Source: Melieria omissa
Lineage: Eukaryota > Arthropoda > Insecta > Diptera > Ulidiidae
Assembly: GCA_963971225.1 (NCBI GenBank)
Contig: OZ020267.1
Span: forward strand, 31,417,298-31,481,297
Length of the DNA stretch: 64,000 nucleotides
Reading direction: 5' to 3'
The notes below the pieces were generated by a model. It was not told where the DNA came from. It saw only the letters and a list, made by a program, of their open reading frames with translations, and made no database searches. Each line of letters opens with the position of its first letter. Within the stretch, counting starts at the first letter, position 1. The translations under genes were made by a program, and so were the position numbers. Shown here in pieces: positions 10,211 through 22,769 of the stretch.

Positions 10211-10818
10211 CAATTTCGGCGTTCTTGGAGCGCGTTGCAACACAAATATTTTGGCATAACCCAGCGACGACATCAGTTGGTGTTCTTATCGGTCATAAAT
10301 TTGTTAAATATTAGAAGCGGCAGTGCGGATAGAGCAGCTGTTACCGTTACGCGTTAGCGTTAAGCTTGCTTGACTTCTGCTTTGCCTAGAACGCGCTTTA
10401 TCGGCGTTTCGCCTTAGACCTTACACTGTTCTGCGCATTGTTGTTGCTTGTATTTACATTCGCCGTACTGTACCCGCCAAAAATTGTGTGGTATACGATT
10501 TGGCTTTAATCTTGAATTGTCGCAAAAATTTGCATGAGCGTTCTTGGCGTTTTCGTTTGCTTTTCATAACAAAATTGTTGACAACAAACATTGAGGCGTG
10601 CAAAAACGCTGGTTTAACTTGATGGATGCATAGGCGAGTGGTGTGATTTAGAGTGGAAAGCATTGTGATACGGATTAGACTGTTAGCTGGGCCAGCCTGC
10701 CAGGGCCACGAGAACGAAAAGCTCCTTGATAATTGTGCAAAACAACATTGAAACCATGAACCGTACAAAGAAATGAACTTGTCTTTGAATTAGAATATTT
10801 CAAAGATTTTATTGTATA

Positions 10819-11411
10819 GGGTGTTTTTTTTAGAGGTGTAGAACTTCGAGTTGAAATAAAACACAAGAAAATCGTTTTAATGCCCATCAATTTGGCTTTA
10901 TTGGAAGGATAATTTTATGCCATTAATGTTTAAATATGATTTCGGGCATGTGACCGCCGCGGCTGGCTCGAATAAAGCCAATTCTACAGGTCCAATTTTC
11001 AACCACTTGGACAAAGCTCCAATTGCTGTGCACGGTGGCGAATCGATTCATTCGGGTCCTCTTCAACATTTTGCTCTACAGCGGCAATTGTTCCTTCGGT
11101 GCGCACTGTTCGACGTCTCTGCGGATGCGTATTATCACATAGAGTAAACGTAGTCCGAAAACGACCCATGGTTAACCGAATTAATTGCTCTGATGGATCA
11201 TAAAATGGACGGAGCTTGCGGTAAACTTCGCGAACTGAACCATTTTTTTCGAAATAAATTTGCACGATTTGCAAGCGTTGTTCTTTTGTCAACCTGTTCA
11301 TGATGAAATGGCAAACCAAACTGAACATAAATGACATTAGAGTTGCCAGATTTGACCACAAAATGCCAGTTTTATCTCTATTCGAAAAACAAACCTCTAA
11401 AAAAAACACCC
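10819..11411 (-). mobile_element. Deleted Tc1/mariner-type transposon
   Basis: Terminal inverted repeats of about 20 bp (GGGTGTTTTTTTTAGAGG at 10819 and its complement ending at 11411) are flanked by TATA on both sides, consistent with TA target duplication. On the minus strand an open frame at 11301-10999 reads MNRLTKEQRLQIVQIYFEKN and continues to VEEDPNESIRHRAQ. This looks like the N-terminal helix-turn-helix region of a Tc1/mariner-type transposase. The catalytic domain is absent, so this copy is non-autonomous. Confidence 0.75.
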
Positions 11412-11877
11412 TATACATACCTAAGTAACAAACCGAGTTTCAATACTATTAGGTCATTATGTGGTTTTTTGTTGCTCCTGCGAACATTTTTAGACATGGA
11501 GTTCATAGAGAACAAAAACAAGGACTCTATGTCCATAAAAGATTCGGAAAAAGTGTCGTAAGTAGTAAAGGAGTTGACATCTGCTTTCGAGTACAAAAGG
11601 ATAACGAACCCACAGTTCATAGCAGTCAAATATAAAGTGAAACCAAAAATAAAATAGCGGCAATATTGATAAAAAGTAAAAAATAAAACTTAGTCGCTTC
11701 AACTTCTTCAATTGCTTAATAATATAGTAACAAGTTCGAAAAAATTTTACTTTTTCATTACCAGCAGCTCTCAACGTCTAATATTCATAACATGGCGAAC
11801 ACTTCAGTGCAAGTTTTACGGGAAACCGCGCCCAAAACCATAGCACTGCCAAAGCATTTCAGCATTCAATTTGTGAT

Positions 11878-11883
11878 TTTATT
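11878..11883 (-). terminator. Polyadenylation signal for Cdc16
   Basis: AATAAA on the minus strand lies 31 bases beyond the Cdc16 stop codon, which is well placed for 3' end formation. Confidence 0.6.
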
Positions 11884-11913
11884 GGTTGCTCGTTTAGAGT
11901 ATTATTTTGATTT

Positions 11914-14708
11914 TTACAGGTCCATACTAATATCCATTATTAAATTATTATCTACCTTATCGGAGTTCGCAGATATGTCCTCGTCCTCGAATTTCAACTT
12001 CATGCAATTGAACTTGAACGGTGACTCTTCAATCGTTGGCAGTCGCTTCGAGTTTGACTTTGACGACGAGGATGTTGTGCCACTTGATTCGCGACCGCAG
12101 ATGTCGTCGATGATGGTCTCCTCATTCATGAGATCCTCAATACACGTTTTCAGTATAGTAGAAGTAACAATGCAATCACGATTTATGGCTAAACTCTTGT
12201 GAAAGTAGGTAATGGCCTCTTCCAGATTGCCCATGAGCGCATGCACAAAGCCAATGGCTGTGTACGTCGATGCACTTTGCGGTTTCAGCAAAAGTGCCTG
12301 CAAAACACAAATTTCGCGTTAAAAGCTCTTAGCTTATGAATGCTGCAGTGTGGGCCTTACGTATTGATGATAAGTAAGGGCTTCCTTGTACTTCTTGCGC
12401 TTACGACAGCAGTGACCCAAATTGTTGAAAAGCGGCTCCCAGCGCGCTGACAGTTCTTCGCGGTTCTGCTTTGCACGATTGCGTACGATTTCAGCGGTGG
12501 TTAGAAAGACTTCTTCTGCGCTCTTGTAGCTGCAGGTAGTATAGAAATCAGTTGATTTGTAACTTGGTTTCATTCGACAGCAAACTTACTACTCATATTC
12601 GTATTTGATCACGCCCAGTTCGTGCAAAACGAACACATCCAATGGTGCTATGGACATGGCTTGGTAGAAGAACTTTTCTGCAAGCTCGAGATTTTTCGTC
12701 AGACCACACTCAACACCAATGTACAGCAATGGTAAATGACAGCCGCGCATTAGCTGCGTCGCCTTAAAGTACGCCGCCATGGCCTGAAGAATGGAACCTA
12801 TTAGGATTAGTACAGCACAGCGCTAGAGAATATGTCGACCTGATCGTGCTCATTCTCCTGCGCAAAGGAATGCCCATACGCCAGCCAGGCGGGGCCGTAC
12901 AGTCGATCGAGTGAGGTGGCCTTCGAGAGATATCGACGCGCTGGATCACTCTTTCCAATCAGATCATAGTAGCATCCCACAGCGTACCACGAGATCGCCT
13001 TGTCGGGATAACGATCCACCAACTTGTGCGCCACATAAAACAACCCTGCAGCAAATCAAGACACAATTATATAAACCGATTTCGTTAGGGTTTAGTCGAG
13101 CTTACTGTTGTAGTCGTCGAATTCCACTAAGCAACCTATCTGCACTGTCAGGGCGGCATTGTGATAAGGGTCAATCTTCAGCAACCTGCAATTAGCAATG
13201 GTCGAATATTAGCAGCTTTATCAGTTGGAATTTATGCGCCAACTAACTCGTTCAGTATTTTAAAGCTCTTCTTGTATTCGCAGTCGTAGAAAAGCTTCTC
13301 TGCCTCGGCGGCCATTATATCGGTACTCTTTTGTATGCGGCTTAGACAAAGCGATAGCGGTAATATGTTCTTGTTGTCCACCTCCTTGGCACGCTGACGG
13401 CCAGGCGTCTCTATGTGCGAATGCGAACGTGTAGAATCGTTGATTAGAGGCGAGGCACGCGTTAGACTTATTTGCAGCGAAAACGGGGTATTTTTCAGAT
13501 CTTCCAGCACTCTGTTAATTGCAAGTACCAACGATTAGTGAGTTTGTCTGCAAATTTGTGATAAAAGTTGACATACTTATTGGCTGGCGACATGATTTGA
13601 GAGTTTGTTGGCGTCATGTACTTAGAGAGTACGCTCTTGTGCAGATGTGCGTCAGACGCACGAGTCTTTTTTATTTTTTCGTTCAGTTCTTGTATGGATT
13701 TGAGAGGAGTGTTCTCGGCATTGGCTTGCTGCAATTTAAAACCACATATAATACATGTTTTTTAATAACGAATCTAATAACACTTACAGGCGTAATGGCT
13801 TCGTAGTACTTCTTTAGCTTGGACTCATACAGTTTGGTAATTAGCTTGGCATCCGTTTCGGATGAATGCTGCACCAGCGGCAAGTGCTGCATGAGTTCTT
13901 TCTCTACAAATGTTATACAAAAGTTAGAACTTTAGAAGAATTCAGACTAGTCTGTGTGTTGTACTATACCCTCCCATGCCATCAACATCTCGTGCTGCAC
14001 CAATGCCTCCAAAGCTTCATAGCAGTACACGGACTTGTGCAGCGCCTGCACATAGTAGTCCATGGCCAGGCCGCGATTATCTAGCGCCTCGTATATTTTA
14101 CCCTTCAGAAAACTAATCGAGGCCAAGATTTCCTGTTTACATAACAAAAACAAAAACAAGGCAAATAAGATATTGCGGTTGAAATTTACAAATTTGATTC
14201 AACCTACATTTTTCCCCACATCATCTGCGACAAACATACTGCGCGTGTACACACTGCCACCATCCAGCGACGATGCCAGAAATTCAATGTCTATGGTGTT
14301 TATGATGTTTACGGCCTCGTTGAACTCTTTTGCCTCATACAAGCTCTCCAGGAGCAGATTGTAGCACGGTATGTGCGTCTTTTCCAATTCGAAGCGGCGA
14401 ATAATGTGCGCCGCGCGATGGTACTCCTTCAGCAGAAACATGCACTGCGCCTGGCAGTACACATCCTTCGGATCATTCTGGCTGAGTACGCACACCTTCT
14501 CTGCCCAGAATAACGCAGTCTGATAGCGTCGCTGCAATGTTGAGTAAATATTTAATTTGATGTTACTATCTTTAAATGCTACACAAACCATATCGATGAA
14601 TTGCTTGACTAGCTTTCTGTAGAGCCCCACGTCCACTATTCCGACTGTGTCCGCGGCTACAGGAGTTTCCGCGTGGCTGGAGTTGCGCATTTCGCTATCT
14701 CCAGTCAT
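11914..14708 (-). CDS. Cdc16: Cdc16/APC6, TPR subunit of the anaphase-promoting complex
   Basis: The gene encodes the tetratricopeptide scaffold subunit of the APC/C ubiquitin ligase, which drives cyclin and securin destruction. Eleven exons can be read: 14708-14589, 14531-14208, 14132-13970, 13903-13788, 13728-13577, 13511-13248, 13185-13106, 13045-12840, 12783-12590, 12529-12361 and 12297-11914. All phases agree and the total is 2172 nt (723 residues). TPR helices run from about residue 30 to 660, with family landmarks SWYAVGCYY, ARRYLSKAT, YGPAWLAYGHSFA, HDQAMAAYF, GCHLPLLYIG, EPLFNNLGHCCRK and ASTYTAIGFVHALMGN. The C-terminal tail is acidic and Ser-rich, as in other Cdc16 proteins. The N-terminal start MTGDSEMRN is the first ATG of that exon. 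Introns are 52-80 nt; the first is in frame and stop-free. Confidence 0.95.
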
Positions 14709-16198
14709 TTTTTTCGCAGGGGTTCCAAATTCAGTTAACACAATTTCTTGCACTGTTTTATTAACAAATACTTTCAGAAATATTGCAAAATTCAAGGCAA
14801 ATGTCTTGTGCCGAGCTGAACTTTGCGGTTTTCCGTTTTTTTTTTCTTTTTTTACAAATTCAAATGACAGCGGCAACAGCTGTTTGGGTTGCGTTCGGAA
14901 AGGGTTCTCGTGCTATTTGCTGCGACATCAAACTTCGTTAGAAAAAGGCGCTGCTAAAGACAGGCGATGTTACGCGACACTGTTAGTGCGCTGTTAATGT
15001 TAACAATTGCAGTTTTCGGTAGCAGACTTTAGGGATTTGAATTTGAACTCGTGTCTGTGGATTTCCGGAGGCGGTTAATTCCGGAGAAAGTAGATGCTAA
15101 GTTGGGGCGCAGTGTGCACAGTTTAGTTTTTGAAAATAATTAGAATACAATGTGTGGCATGTGATGAAGGAACGCAAAAAATAATCTAACAAGCAATTTG
15201 ATGTTTATTTTTACTCAAAACTTTGTTAAATTTCATTAAATGTATCGATATCAGAGTCATTGAAACGCAAGGAATATTGAAAACAAAATGAATCCTTGAT
15301 ATCAAATGAAGCAAGTAAAAATTCGTAAATGTTTTCTTCTTTCGTTGGAAAGAAAATGTTTCTGTTCTGTTATAATGTAAATATAAGCTTTTCAACATAT
15401 AAATAGTTTTGTGTGATAGTGTTCGTCTATAATCTCTACAGATATATGTAAACTTTTGGTCCAATGCCATTTGCATAAAAAAATCCATTGAACTATCCTT
15501 ACAAATAAAAATTGCTAAATATTTTATGGAAATCAATTTTCTGTATTTCAAAAAATTAGATCTTTGAGCAAATTGTGTTGTTTAGCAAGCTCGAAATGTT
15601 TTAAAGTCCCTTGTCCAATGACAGCACCATCACGACCAGCCTCTGCCTATCCTAACCTAAAATATTGGCACATCTTTTAATTCTACGCTAATTAGTGACT
15701 TGACATTTGCTTGTGTCACCCATCAAATATTTGCGCCATAGTTACTGCCCACATGCGAGTTCGAATGTGATAACAAGTCGGCATGTCGTGAGCACTGTTG
15801 CGACCCTTCGAACCGCCCGCACTATGTTCGATGACTTTGAATTTGCATTGCTGTTCGGTCCTTGCAACTTCCTTTCCTTATGCCCCCCCTCCCCCGTCGA
15901 CAACACACCGCACACAATGCGCACTGTGCTGTGCTCTTCGGTATGGCCTGTCGCTCTTAAAACGCCTTTTCGCACAACTGCCAGCTAACGACCACTTTGC
16001 TGGTGCGACTGCCTCGCAGTTACTGATTTTAGTTGGAAGGTGAGGTTTTAATTTTTTAAGCGAGAGCTCAAGCAAAGTGCAAAGTATTTTTTACAAAAAT
16101 ACCACAGAATACCGAGAAGGCTGCAAACTAGCGTTTTTTATGGAAATTCATGTCGTTTGACGGGCACAACGCAGCGTGAACGTGCATCGAATCGAAAG
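14709..16198. other. Intergenic region between divergent Cdc16 and orb
   Basis: The stretch holds the Cdc16 5' flank and, to the right, a more GC-rich segment at 15700-16050. No coding region, transposon or RNA gene is supported. Both promoters would lie here or at its edges. Confidence 0.5.
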
Positions 16199-16205
16199 TA
16201 TAAAA
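16199..16205 (+). promoter_or_regulatory. TATA box, candidate distal orb promoter
   Basis: TATAAAA sits at 16199-16205 and is followed by a purine-rich sequence resembling fly 5' UTR. The first strong downstream donor is at 16547. Assignment to orb rests on strand and on the absence of another gene before the orb exons. Confidence 0.4.
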
Positions 16206-16229
16206 GTGTGTGCCCAAAAATTTCCTAAT

Positions 16230-16546
16230 TATTTAAATTAACTAAACTTCACAAAATCGCAAAAGAAAGTAGACAAGTGTGCAAGTAAAGCAATAAAAAA
16301 GAAAATAAACGAAAAGGGCGAGCAGCAAGTAACGGTGCGTTTCGTCGTCGAGCAGTTCTTTGCTAAAGGCAAAAAAACGTGCTTTCGCCCAGGGCAAAAA
16401 CTGCCGCAGCGGCCGGAGCTGCCCGCTGAGCAGCAACAGCGACCGCAGCCCCAGCAGCAGCAATTGCACACACATTGCGCTTATCATTTCTCGATTATCG
16501 GCAATATTTCGTTTGGTGCGGTCTCGCTGAGTTTCCTGCATTTCTG
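16230..16546 (+). other. Candidate non-coding first exon of orb
   Basis: The segment starts about 30 bases after the TATA box. It is CAG-rich and ends at TTTCTG|GTATGTG, a good donor (GT 16547-16548). It has no obvious conserved protein. It could equally be the 5' UTR of an unrelated non-coding transcript. Confidence 0.35.
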
Positions 16547-19500
16547 GTATGTGTCAACCGCTCCCCAACCCACCGCCTACACACACACACACACACACAC
16601 ACCGTCCCACATTGCAGCCAATTCATATTGAAAATTTCCAACGGTTAAGTAAATTTACTACCAAAACATGCAAAATTATTTTGCCATTGAAAGGGCAAAA
16701 GCAGGAGGCGATTTGCAATTTGCAACAACCAGCGAAATATGCGAAACACAGCAAAGAAAAAAAGCAAAAAACGGGAGGAGTCGCAGTCGTTTTCTTTTCG
16801 TCACGGTCCTTTTCCTTTTTTCCGTTGTTCTTGCGCGCTCATCCCCACGCCACGCTACACCACGCCATGCTAAGCCACTCATCCGCACCGCCCGCTCCAC
16901 TACCTCCGGCACACGCAAGCACTCACACACACTGCGCGAGTACGCTTCGTACACACTACGGGTACTCAACGCAACGGTTGCCGGCTTCAGCGTGTGTCTC
17001 CCCGCCCAGCTGTTGCCTGCGGTCCACTTCCAATGCCGTCGTCCCTGTCCCAGTCTCAGTCCCATTACCCGCCCCGCCCCGCCAGCATCATCGCTAATGC
17101 TCCATTGCCAGCAAAGCTCCACAGTCGCTGCCGCTGCAGTCACAGTTACAAACAGACGACGACAGGCTGCGCGACTACACGCAACTTTTACTACTTCTAC
17201 TACGCTGCTTCTACTACTATTTTAAATGTACACACACATTTTTCTTTTGCTGCGTTTTGCTCATTTCCTGCTGATTTATAGTTCTAATAATAGGTTCACT
17301 CAGCACAACTTACCCACCGAAAGGCTTACGCACACACACACTCACACATGCACAAATCGGACATACACACATTTGTGTGTCGTACATGTACACACGCCGC
17401 GCTAAAATCAATTTTAAATTGGGGTATAAAACAAATTCAAATAATGCAGAATATTTAAGGCACTACGACGAAAGCTTTTACCGCATCTCTTATGCCAGTT
17501 GTGTGTATTTCACGCTCGTATTTACAGTATGTGGGCGTCAAGTTGCTCTGTAGTTCATCTTACAATCGGCATAACAAGATTTTAATTGATTGCTGCGGCG
17601 GATTCAATGGACATATTGAAATCCTTATTGGCGCATTGCAGCGAGCAAAGTCTTTTATGCGTAGCGCCTTTGCCAGGCTGGGCCGTATTTAATGTACAAA
17701 ATTGTGGTTAACTTTAATTTGCGCACTTGGAAGTCATCATATAACTTTTAATTTGCTCAATTAACGCGCAATGTTTTGTAAGAACTCAGGTTCTTTTCAA
17801 GTTCTTTAAGTTCTGTTGTCCATCAAGGACACTGGCGCACATATGATTTAAATTGGGGGGCCCGCACATACCTTCTGAGCTCAATACCATCAGATAACTA
17901 TCAGATACTCTATTGGAATTTAACCCTCAAACGACTCTTGAAACAATTATTTCTTTAGTTCTGTCTTCTGGATATATGAAAGAATACATTCTGGCTTCAT
18001 AGACTTCGTTTTGCTACCAGAGCCCGGAGCTTCTATACAGAAAACACTCTTTGAAACTCTTCCCCTTCAGTCAGAATTTGCAGAAACCGTCGAAAGTTGC
18101 ATCTAAGATGTAAAATCAATTCTAATTATTGCTTCAAAAGTATTCGTGCTACCAATTCCAATTAAGTTGGTGTTTTTTATTCATCAATTCCTGTTCTATG
18201 TCGTTCACTAAATAATTTTGAAGAAACTCCCCTTTAACGAAAATAAAAAATCAATTGTAATAAAAGAGGAGGTTGTTCCTATCTTAAAATATCGAATCGC
18301 CCAAAACATTACTAAATCGATGTCAGAAGACATATTTACTACGACTAAGAAAAATTTAGCAACTATTTATAAAGTTCAGACGCCACAAAATCATGGCCAA
18401 TGTGTTTATAATCATTGATTCGATTCAGTTATCTCGGTAATACACTGAACAAATGGTTATGTAGCAATATTGTATTAAGTTTATATAAGAGACAAAGCTG
18501 CTTTGTACAGACCAAAATTATGGTCACATTTGTTAGTGCATTAGTGAGGTTAGGTTAGGTTAGGTTGGAGTGGAAGCCTTCTTTTTTTTTGTCTGCAGTT
18601 TTAGTGTTTCCGCATTCTTATCCAGAAAACAGTGACCCGGGAGCACCGAGACCGTTGTACTTATTGACTGTCAGCTGAGGTTAAGCAGCTGGTTGGTCCG
18701 TTCTATCATAAGGAAGCATTGGTCAAACTGATGTTCAAGACATTCTATCATAAGGAAGCAAACAAATTGTGGTCTGAGGAACAGACCTGCCATATCTCCC
18801 GACTAACTTGGCCAACTTATAACATGTTATATTTATTTACGATCTTTAATGCCATGCAAAATCTAATGCAAAATCTATTTTAATCAAGATTAGTCATAGA
18901 TCGATAGATAAATAGATTCTCCATGAGTCAAATCTTCTTAATACTTTTTGTGTTATATTTAGTTTATTTAGAACCATTAAATCGGTAACTACTAACGCTT
19001 TCGTTACTACATGGACACTGGTGACCCATGACATGTTTGACACTGAAACATGTAATTCGTATTATGAACTCAATCAAAAGGGTATTCACAAGATTGAAAA
19101 GAAAGTTTTTTGTAAAGTTGTAGTGGAAGCTTAAACGGCTACCAAGTTGACTTACAAATATACTTAGATTGAAATGATTTTGGATCATTAGTAAAAAATT
19201 CTTTAGCAACTGTATTTGAAATTCATGTCCTTTTTAAATATGGTCGGCGTTTGAAAGTGGTTAATAAATCTTTTGTTGCGATTTATTGTTTTTAGGTTAT
19301 GTAAATTTATTTAGCGCTTAACTGAATCAAATCAGGCAAGGAATGTGCATCATTAATGGAGGAAATATCTCGATGACATGCTGAGCGGTGAGTAGTAGTA
19401 GTTGTGGATACACGAAAGAGTCCAGTAACGGTACAAGGCAGAGGCGAATGTGACCGACGACAACGACAGCACGACGGAGCACAACATGTTCGCATGGGAT

Positions 19501-20106
19501 TGTCGATAGGCGCTACGCAGACACAACACGTCGAAGCAACCTTGCAACCGGTAACAATAACAACAATACGTCAACAGTCAGCAGCACGCAACATATCCAA
19601 CTGTTGGCGCAACAGTAAATCGAGCTCCACTAGCCAAACCAAAAAGTACGACAGCCGCATCAATTCCATTGCCAACGACACTCTTTGTGCTGCTCTTCGC
19701 GCCGGAAAGAGCGTAGCGGAATTCCTTTCGTGCGTCCGCCGTGTGACAGTGTTGGCGCTTCGGCAATAGTCCACAGTCCCAGCTGCTTGTTTACTACTAC
19801 TCCACTGCCGCTGCCAGCGCTCGTCCCGCGCCGGTCAACGTGCCGCAGTGTCGCTACTTGAACTGCGGCTGCAGCGCCAACTTCAAGCGAGCCTCCGCCG
19901 TGCCAGCCATCGAGAGCCAGCGAACCATCGAGCCGAGGTGGTGACATCTGTTTCACCGCATTCGCAATCGCCATCGCAGCCACCGCACGCCATTCGCCAT
20001 TTGCTGCGCGGCGCACGTTACACGCTGCACATCGCACATCGCACACTGTTCGCCGTCATTCCGGCCAAGTGGAAAGTGTGGAAATTGAATTTTTATTCAA
20101 AACAAT
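16547..20106. other. Candidate orb intron or 5' region without recognised genes
   Basis: CpG-containing, CA-rich sequence runs at 16.6-17.2 kb. At 17.7-19.2 kb the sequence is A/T-rich and includes a GGTTA run at 18546-18568, probably the minus-strand tail of a retroelement remnant, with two 18-bp direct repeats (TTCTATCATAAGGAAGCA) at 18701 and 18743. At 19.3-20.1 kb the GC content rises again, as expected for a 5' exon. No protein family is recognised in the open frames here. Confidence 0.45.
16578..16601. repeat. (AC)n microsatellite
   Basis: About twelve AC units lie in the candidate first intron. Similar CA/GT tracts occur near 24930, 29816, 30535, 31366, 36953, 45565 and 54228. Confidence 0.8.
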
Positions 20107-20124
20107 GCCTCTGCTGCAACAGGT
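20107..20124 (+). CDS. orb: Candidate first coding exon of orb (six codons)
   Basis: ATG CCT CTG CTG CAA CAG is followed directly by a consensus donor, GTATGT, at 20125. The end is phase 0, exactly as needed by the acceptor at 42239. With this start the full reading frame is 2337 nt, or 778 codons plus stop. The match of phase and donor is seen in the sequence; use of this exon is inferred. An alternative start could lie in another unrecognised exon of the 22 kb intron. Confidence 0.45.
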
Positions 20125-21494
20125 ATGTAAATAATAATAAAACCCATTCGCACGCCCTCTGCCCACTGTGCTGTCGCTGTGTTGAAATCGCTGCTGCTGC
20201 TGTTGTTGCTGCGGCTGCACGGTGCTAGTGTTGTATGTCCGCATTGGTGTCGTTGTCGTTGTCACTGTTGTTGTTGTTGTTGTTGTTGCTTGTACGGAAA
20301 CTGGTGTTTACGGTGCTAAGCAGCATTGGAGTTTTGTTACTTGTTCCACCGCCACCTTCGCTGTCATTGTCGCTCAGTTATCGTTCTTTCGTTGCATTGC
20401 ATTGCCTTCGTCCGTCGTCCGGACTGGGCTGGGCTGGGCTGGTCTACGAGTAGTTGAATCTGATGTGGCACGGCGTGGCGTGTTCGCTCCTCACCACCAG
20501 CGCACATACCGCACGCAGCATTCTTTCTGCCTGCACTGGCAATTGTTGCAGCAACGCCAGCAGTGGCGGCAGCAGTCGGTGTCTGTTTAATCCGCAGTTG
20601 ACTGCGGTAGGTTATCAGATTATTTAACTTTATACGCTTCGTGTCTGCGGATGTCGGAAAGATATTATGAGATAAATTCGATTAAACTTGTGGGCGCTGT
20701 TACTGCGGCTGCGACTGCCGGCGCGACTTGCTACTTGTTACGCGCTGCGTGCGCTGCTTCTCCCCTCCTCTCCAGCCCACTACGGACTAAACTCCGCAAC
20801 ATGGCAGCCAAGTCGCTGCGGCTTTGTTTTGTTGCGACCTGATTGCGGCATGCATCATTTATGCGTGTGGAAAGTGGCAAGTGGCAAGCGTGGCATATGG
20901 GACGCATTGGGCGTGTGCGGCGTGTGGCACTCATCCCTGTCATTCGGGCATTCGTTCGAGCAGCTGAGTGCACCAGAGTGAAGTTGCAAGTATTAATTAA
21001 TTTAGAGTTGATAATTTAATTAGAGAAATGTGTGAAAAAGCAGGAAAAGCACGAAGAATTATAAAAGTAGTGTAGCTCATATGCCGAGCATGCAGGTCGT
21101 TTCTGCATGAATTTCAGTTGCTGCATACACGTCTAGTCAAGGCCATATCAGTAAAGCTGTCATCGGTGGTCGGTTTCAGTGTCAACGAGTTGATTGCGTT
21201 GCTTTGGTTGTGCAAAGGCGTTACTCATACTTTTTAATCTTATACGAAATAACTCCTGTTTGGGTTTGTCAGCAATTTGTATTTGACTAACAATTTTAAT
21301 TATTTTGTATCTATGCACTATGCAATAGTATAAATAAGGTAATAATCTGTCCAAACCAGATTTTTTTTATACACATCTCAAAATGCGTAAATTTATGTGT
21401 TTGCACTTTTTCAAATCAATAATTATAATTGTTGAACCACAGTCGTATGTTATTTCCAATGAAATGAAATCGTAGTAAAAGCATAAAGAAAAAT

Positions 21495-21958
21495 AACACA
21501 GTGCAACACTGAAAAAAGGGACAAGGTCAAACTCATCTCATTCGATAGAGGACCTCAGTAGATGAAAAAGTGCTAAAGGGTTTTTCCTGGAATGTTCGAG
21601 TTTTTTTTAAATAGCTCTCACGGGTTCCAGGATATTCAAGGATAAAAATGTATTTGCTGTCCTTGAAGTCCTTTTTCATTACATTTTTCCAAAAAGGATA
21701 TTGTGTCATCGACTTCATTTCATTAGCTTTCATTTGACGTACAAATTATTCCTTTCTGACATTTGAGTCAAGAGATATGATGTTTTAAAAGTTTTGGGAA
21801 GGGGCTTTAAGCCGCTATCTTTAAACTCAATTAAAAAAAAAACTCGAACATTCCGGGAAAAATCCCTTGGCACTTTTTCATCTACTGAGATCCTCTATCG
21901 AATGAGATAGGTTTGACCTTGTCTCTCGAAAGTTTTTTTGAATTTGTTGCACTGTGTA
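21495..21958. mobile_element. Foldback MITE with about 90-bp inverted arms
   Basis: The left arm begins ACACAGTGCAACA and the right arm ends TGTTGCACTGTGT. Inside, GACAAGGTCAAACTC, CTCATTCGATAGAGG and GATGAAAAAGTGC recur in inverted order on the right. The termini resemble those of the elements at 33765-34174 and 57-1390, so they form a related family. There is no coding capacity. Confidence 0.75.
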
Positions 21959-22221
21959 ATTCATAGATTAAATCTTAATGCAATACAACTAAATATGTCA
22001 TACACAATTCTACTCTGCTGATGACTTCTTTGACAAAGTTAATCATTCAAAATGAAGGCGAGGTACATTGGAAATACTTTATTTTATTAAACTACTTTGT
22101 TATTAACGAAATTGCATCACCAAACAGTACGAAAAATGCTGTGTAAAGTTATAAATCGATTGCGTATCATCAACGCTGGCTTAGGATTCGGGTCGTATGA
22201 GTAACATACATTTATTGTTGG

Positions 22222-22736
22222 CATGCGTGAATTCGACCCTCTTGCGCGTCTGGCCGGAGCTATGTGCAGTTTATTTATGAAAATGTTTTAGTTATTCGTT
22301 ATTTTTTTATCGCATGCGAGAATAAATCGTACACGGCCACATGGGTGGATCTGGCCAGACTTATGAACAACTTACATGAAAATTTGGTGCCAAATCACTA
22401 TTTAATTATTAAAAATAGAAGAAGCGAGAGGCGGAAAGCGGAAAGCGCGTTCTACTACATAAATATATATGTTTTGATAGTTGGTTTTTTAATAATAATC
22501 AACAGCTTTATTACGAAATTCATGCAGGTTCGGCCAGACCTATTCGTTTAGGCTATATAAAAAAACCAATACAATTCCAAAACTTAGTTAAAACTTTAAT
22601 TTTGTTTCTGTAGTGCAATTGAAAATGTATTGGCTGAGGTTACCCGGAAATTTCAAGTTTCTATTCGCATTTTGTTTGTGCAAAATTTGCTATAAAGTGG
22701 TCAATAGGTCTGGCCAGACGTATTCACGCGCATGAA
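22222..22736. repeat. Probable MITE with repeated CTGGCCAGAC motifs
   Basis: The ends are imperfect inverted repeats, CATGCGTGAATTCG on the left and CGTATTCACGCGCATG on the right. Variants of TCTGGCCAGAC occur near 22246, 22350, 22530 and 22708; the last is the perfect 12-bp palindrome GTCTGGCCAGAC. The interior shows no protein family. Confidence 0.45.
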
Positions 22737-22769
22737 AGTTAATCTTGTCTTTCTCTTCTGTGCAGAGTT

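Noticed and set aside
16549..17225. Overlapping long open frames rich in Pro/Ser/Thr/Ala
   Set aside because: These are low-complexity translations of CA-rich DNA, open in several frames and on both strands, with no conserved motif.
17692..17745. Short frame MYKIVVNF as an alternative Orb N-terminus
   Set aside because: The resemblance to a short fly CPEB N-terminus is weak, no donor follows in a usable phase, and the gene is orb rather than orb2.
18546..18568. Interstitial telomere repeat
   Set aside because: Only four or five AGGTT units are present, and the same motif tails retroelements elsewhere in the window.
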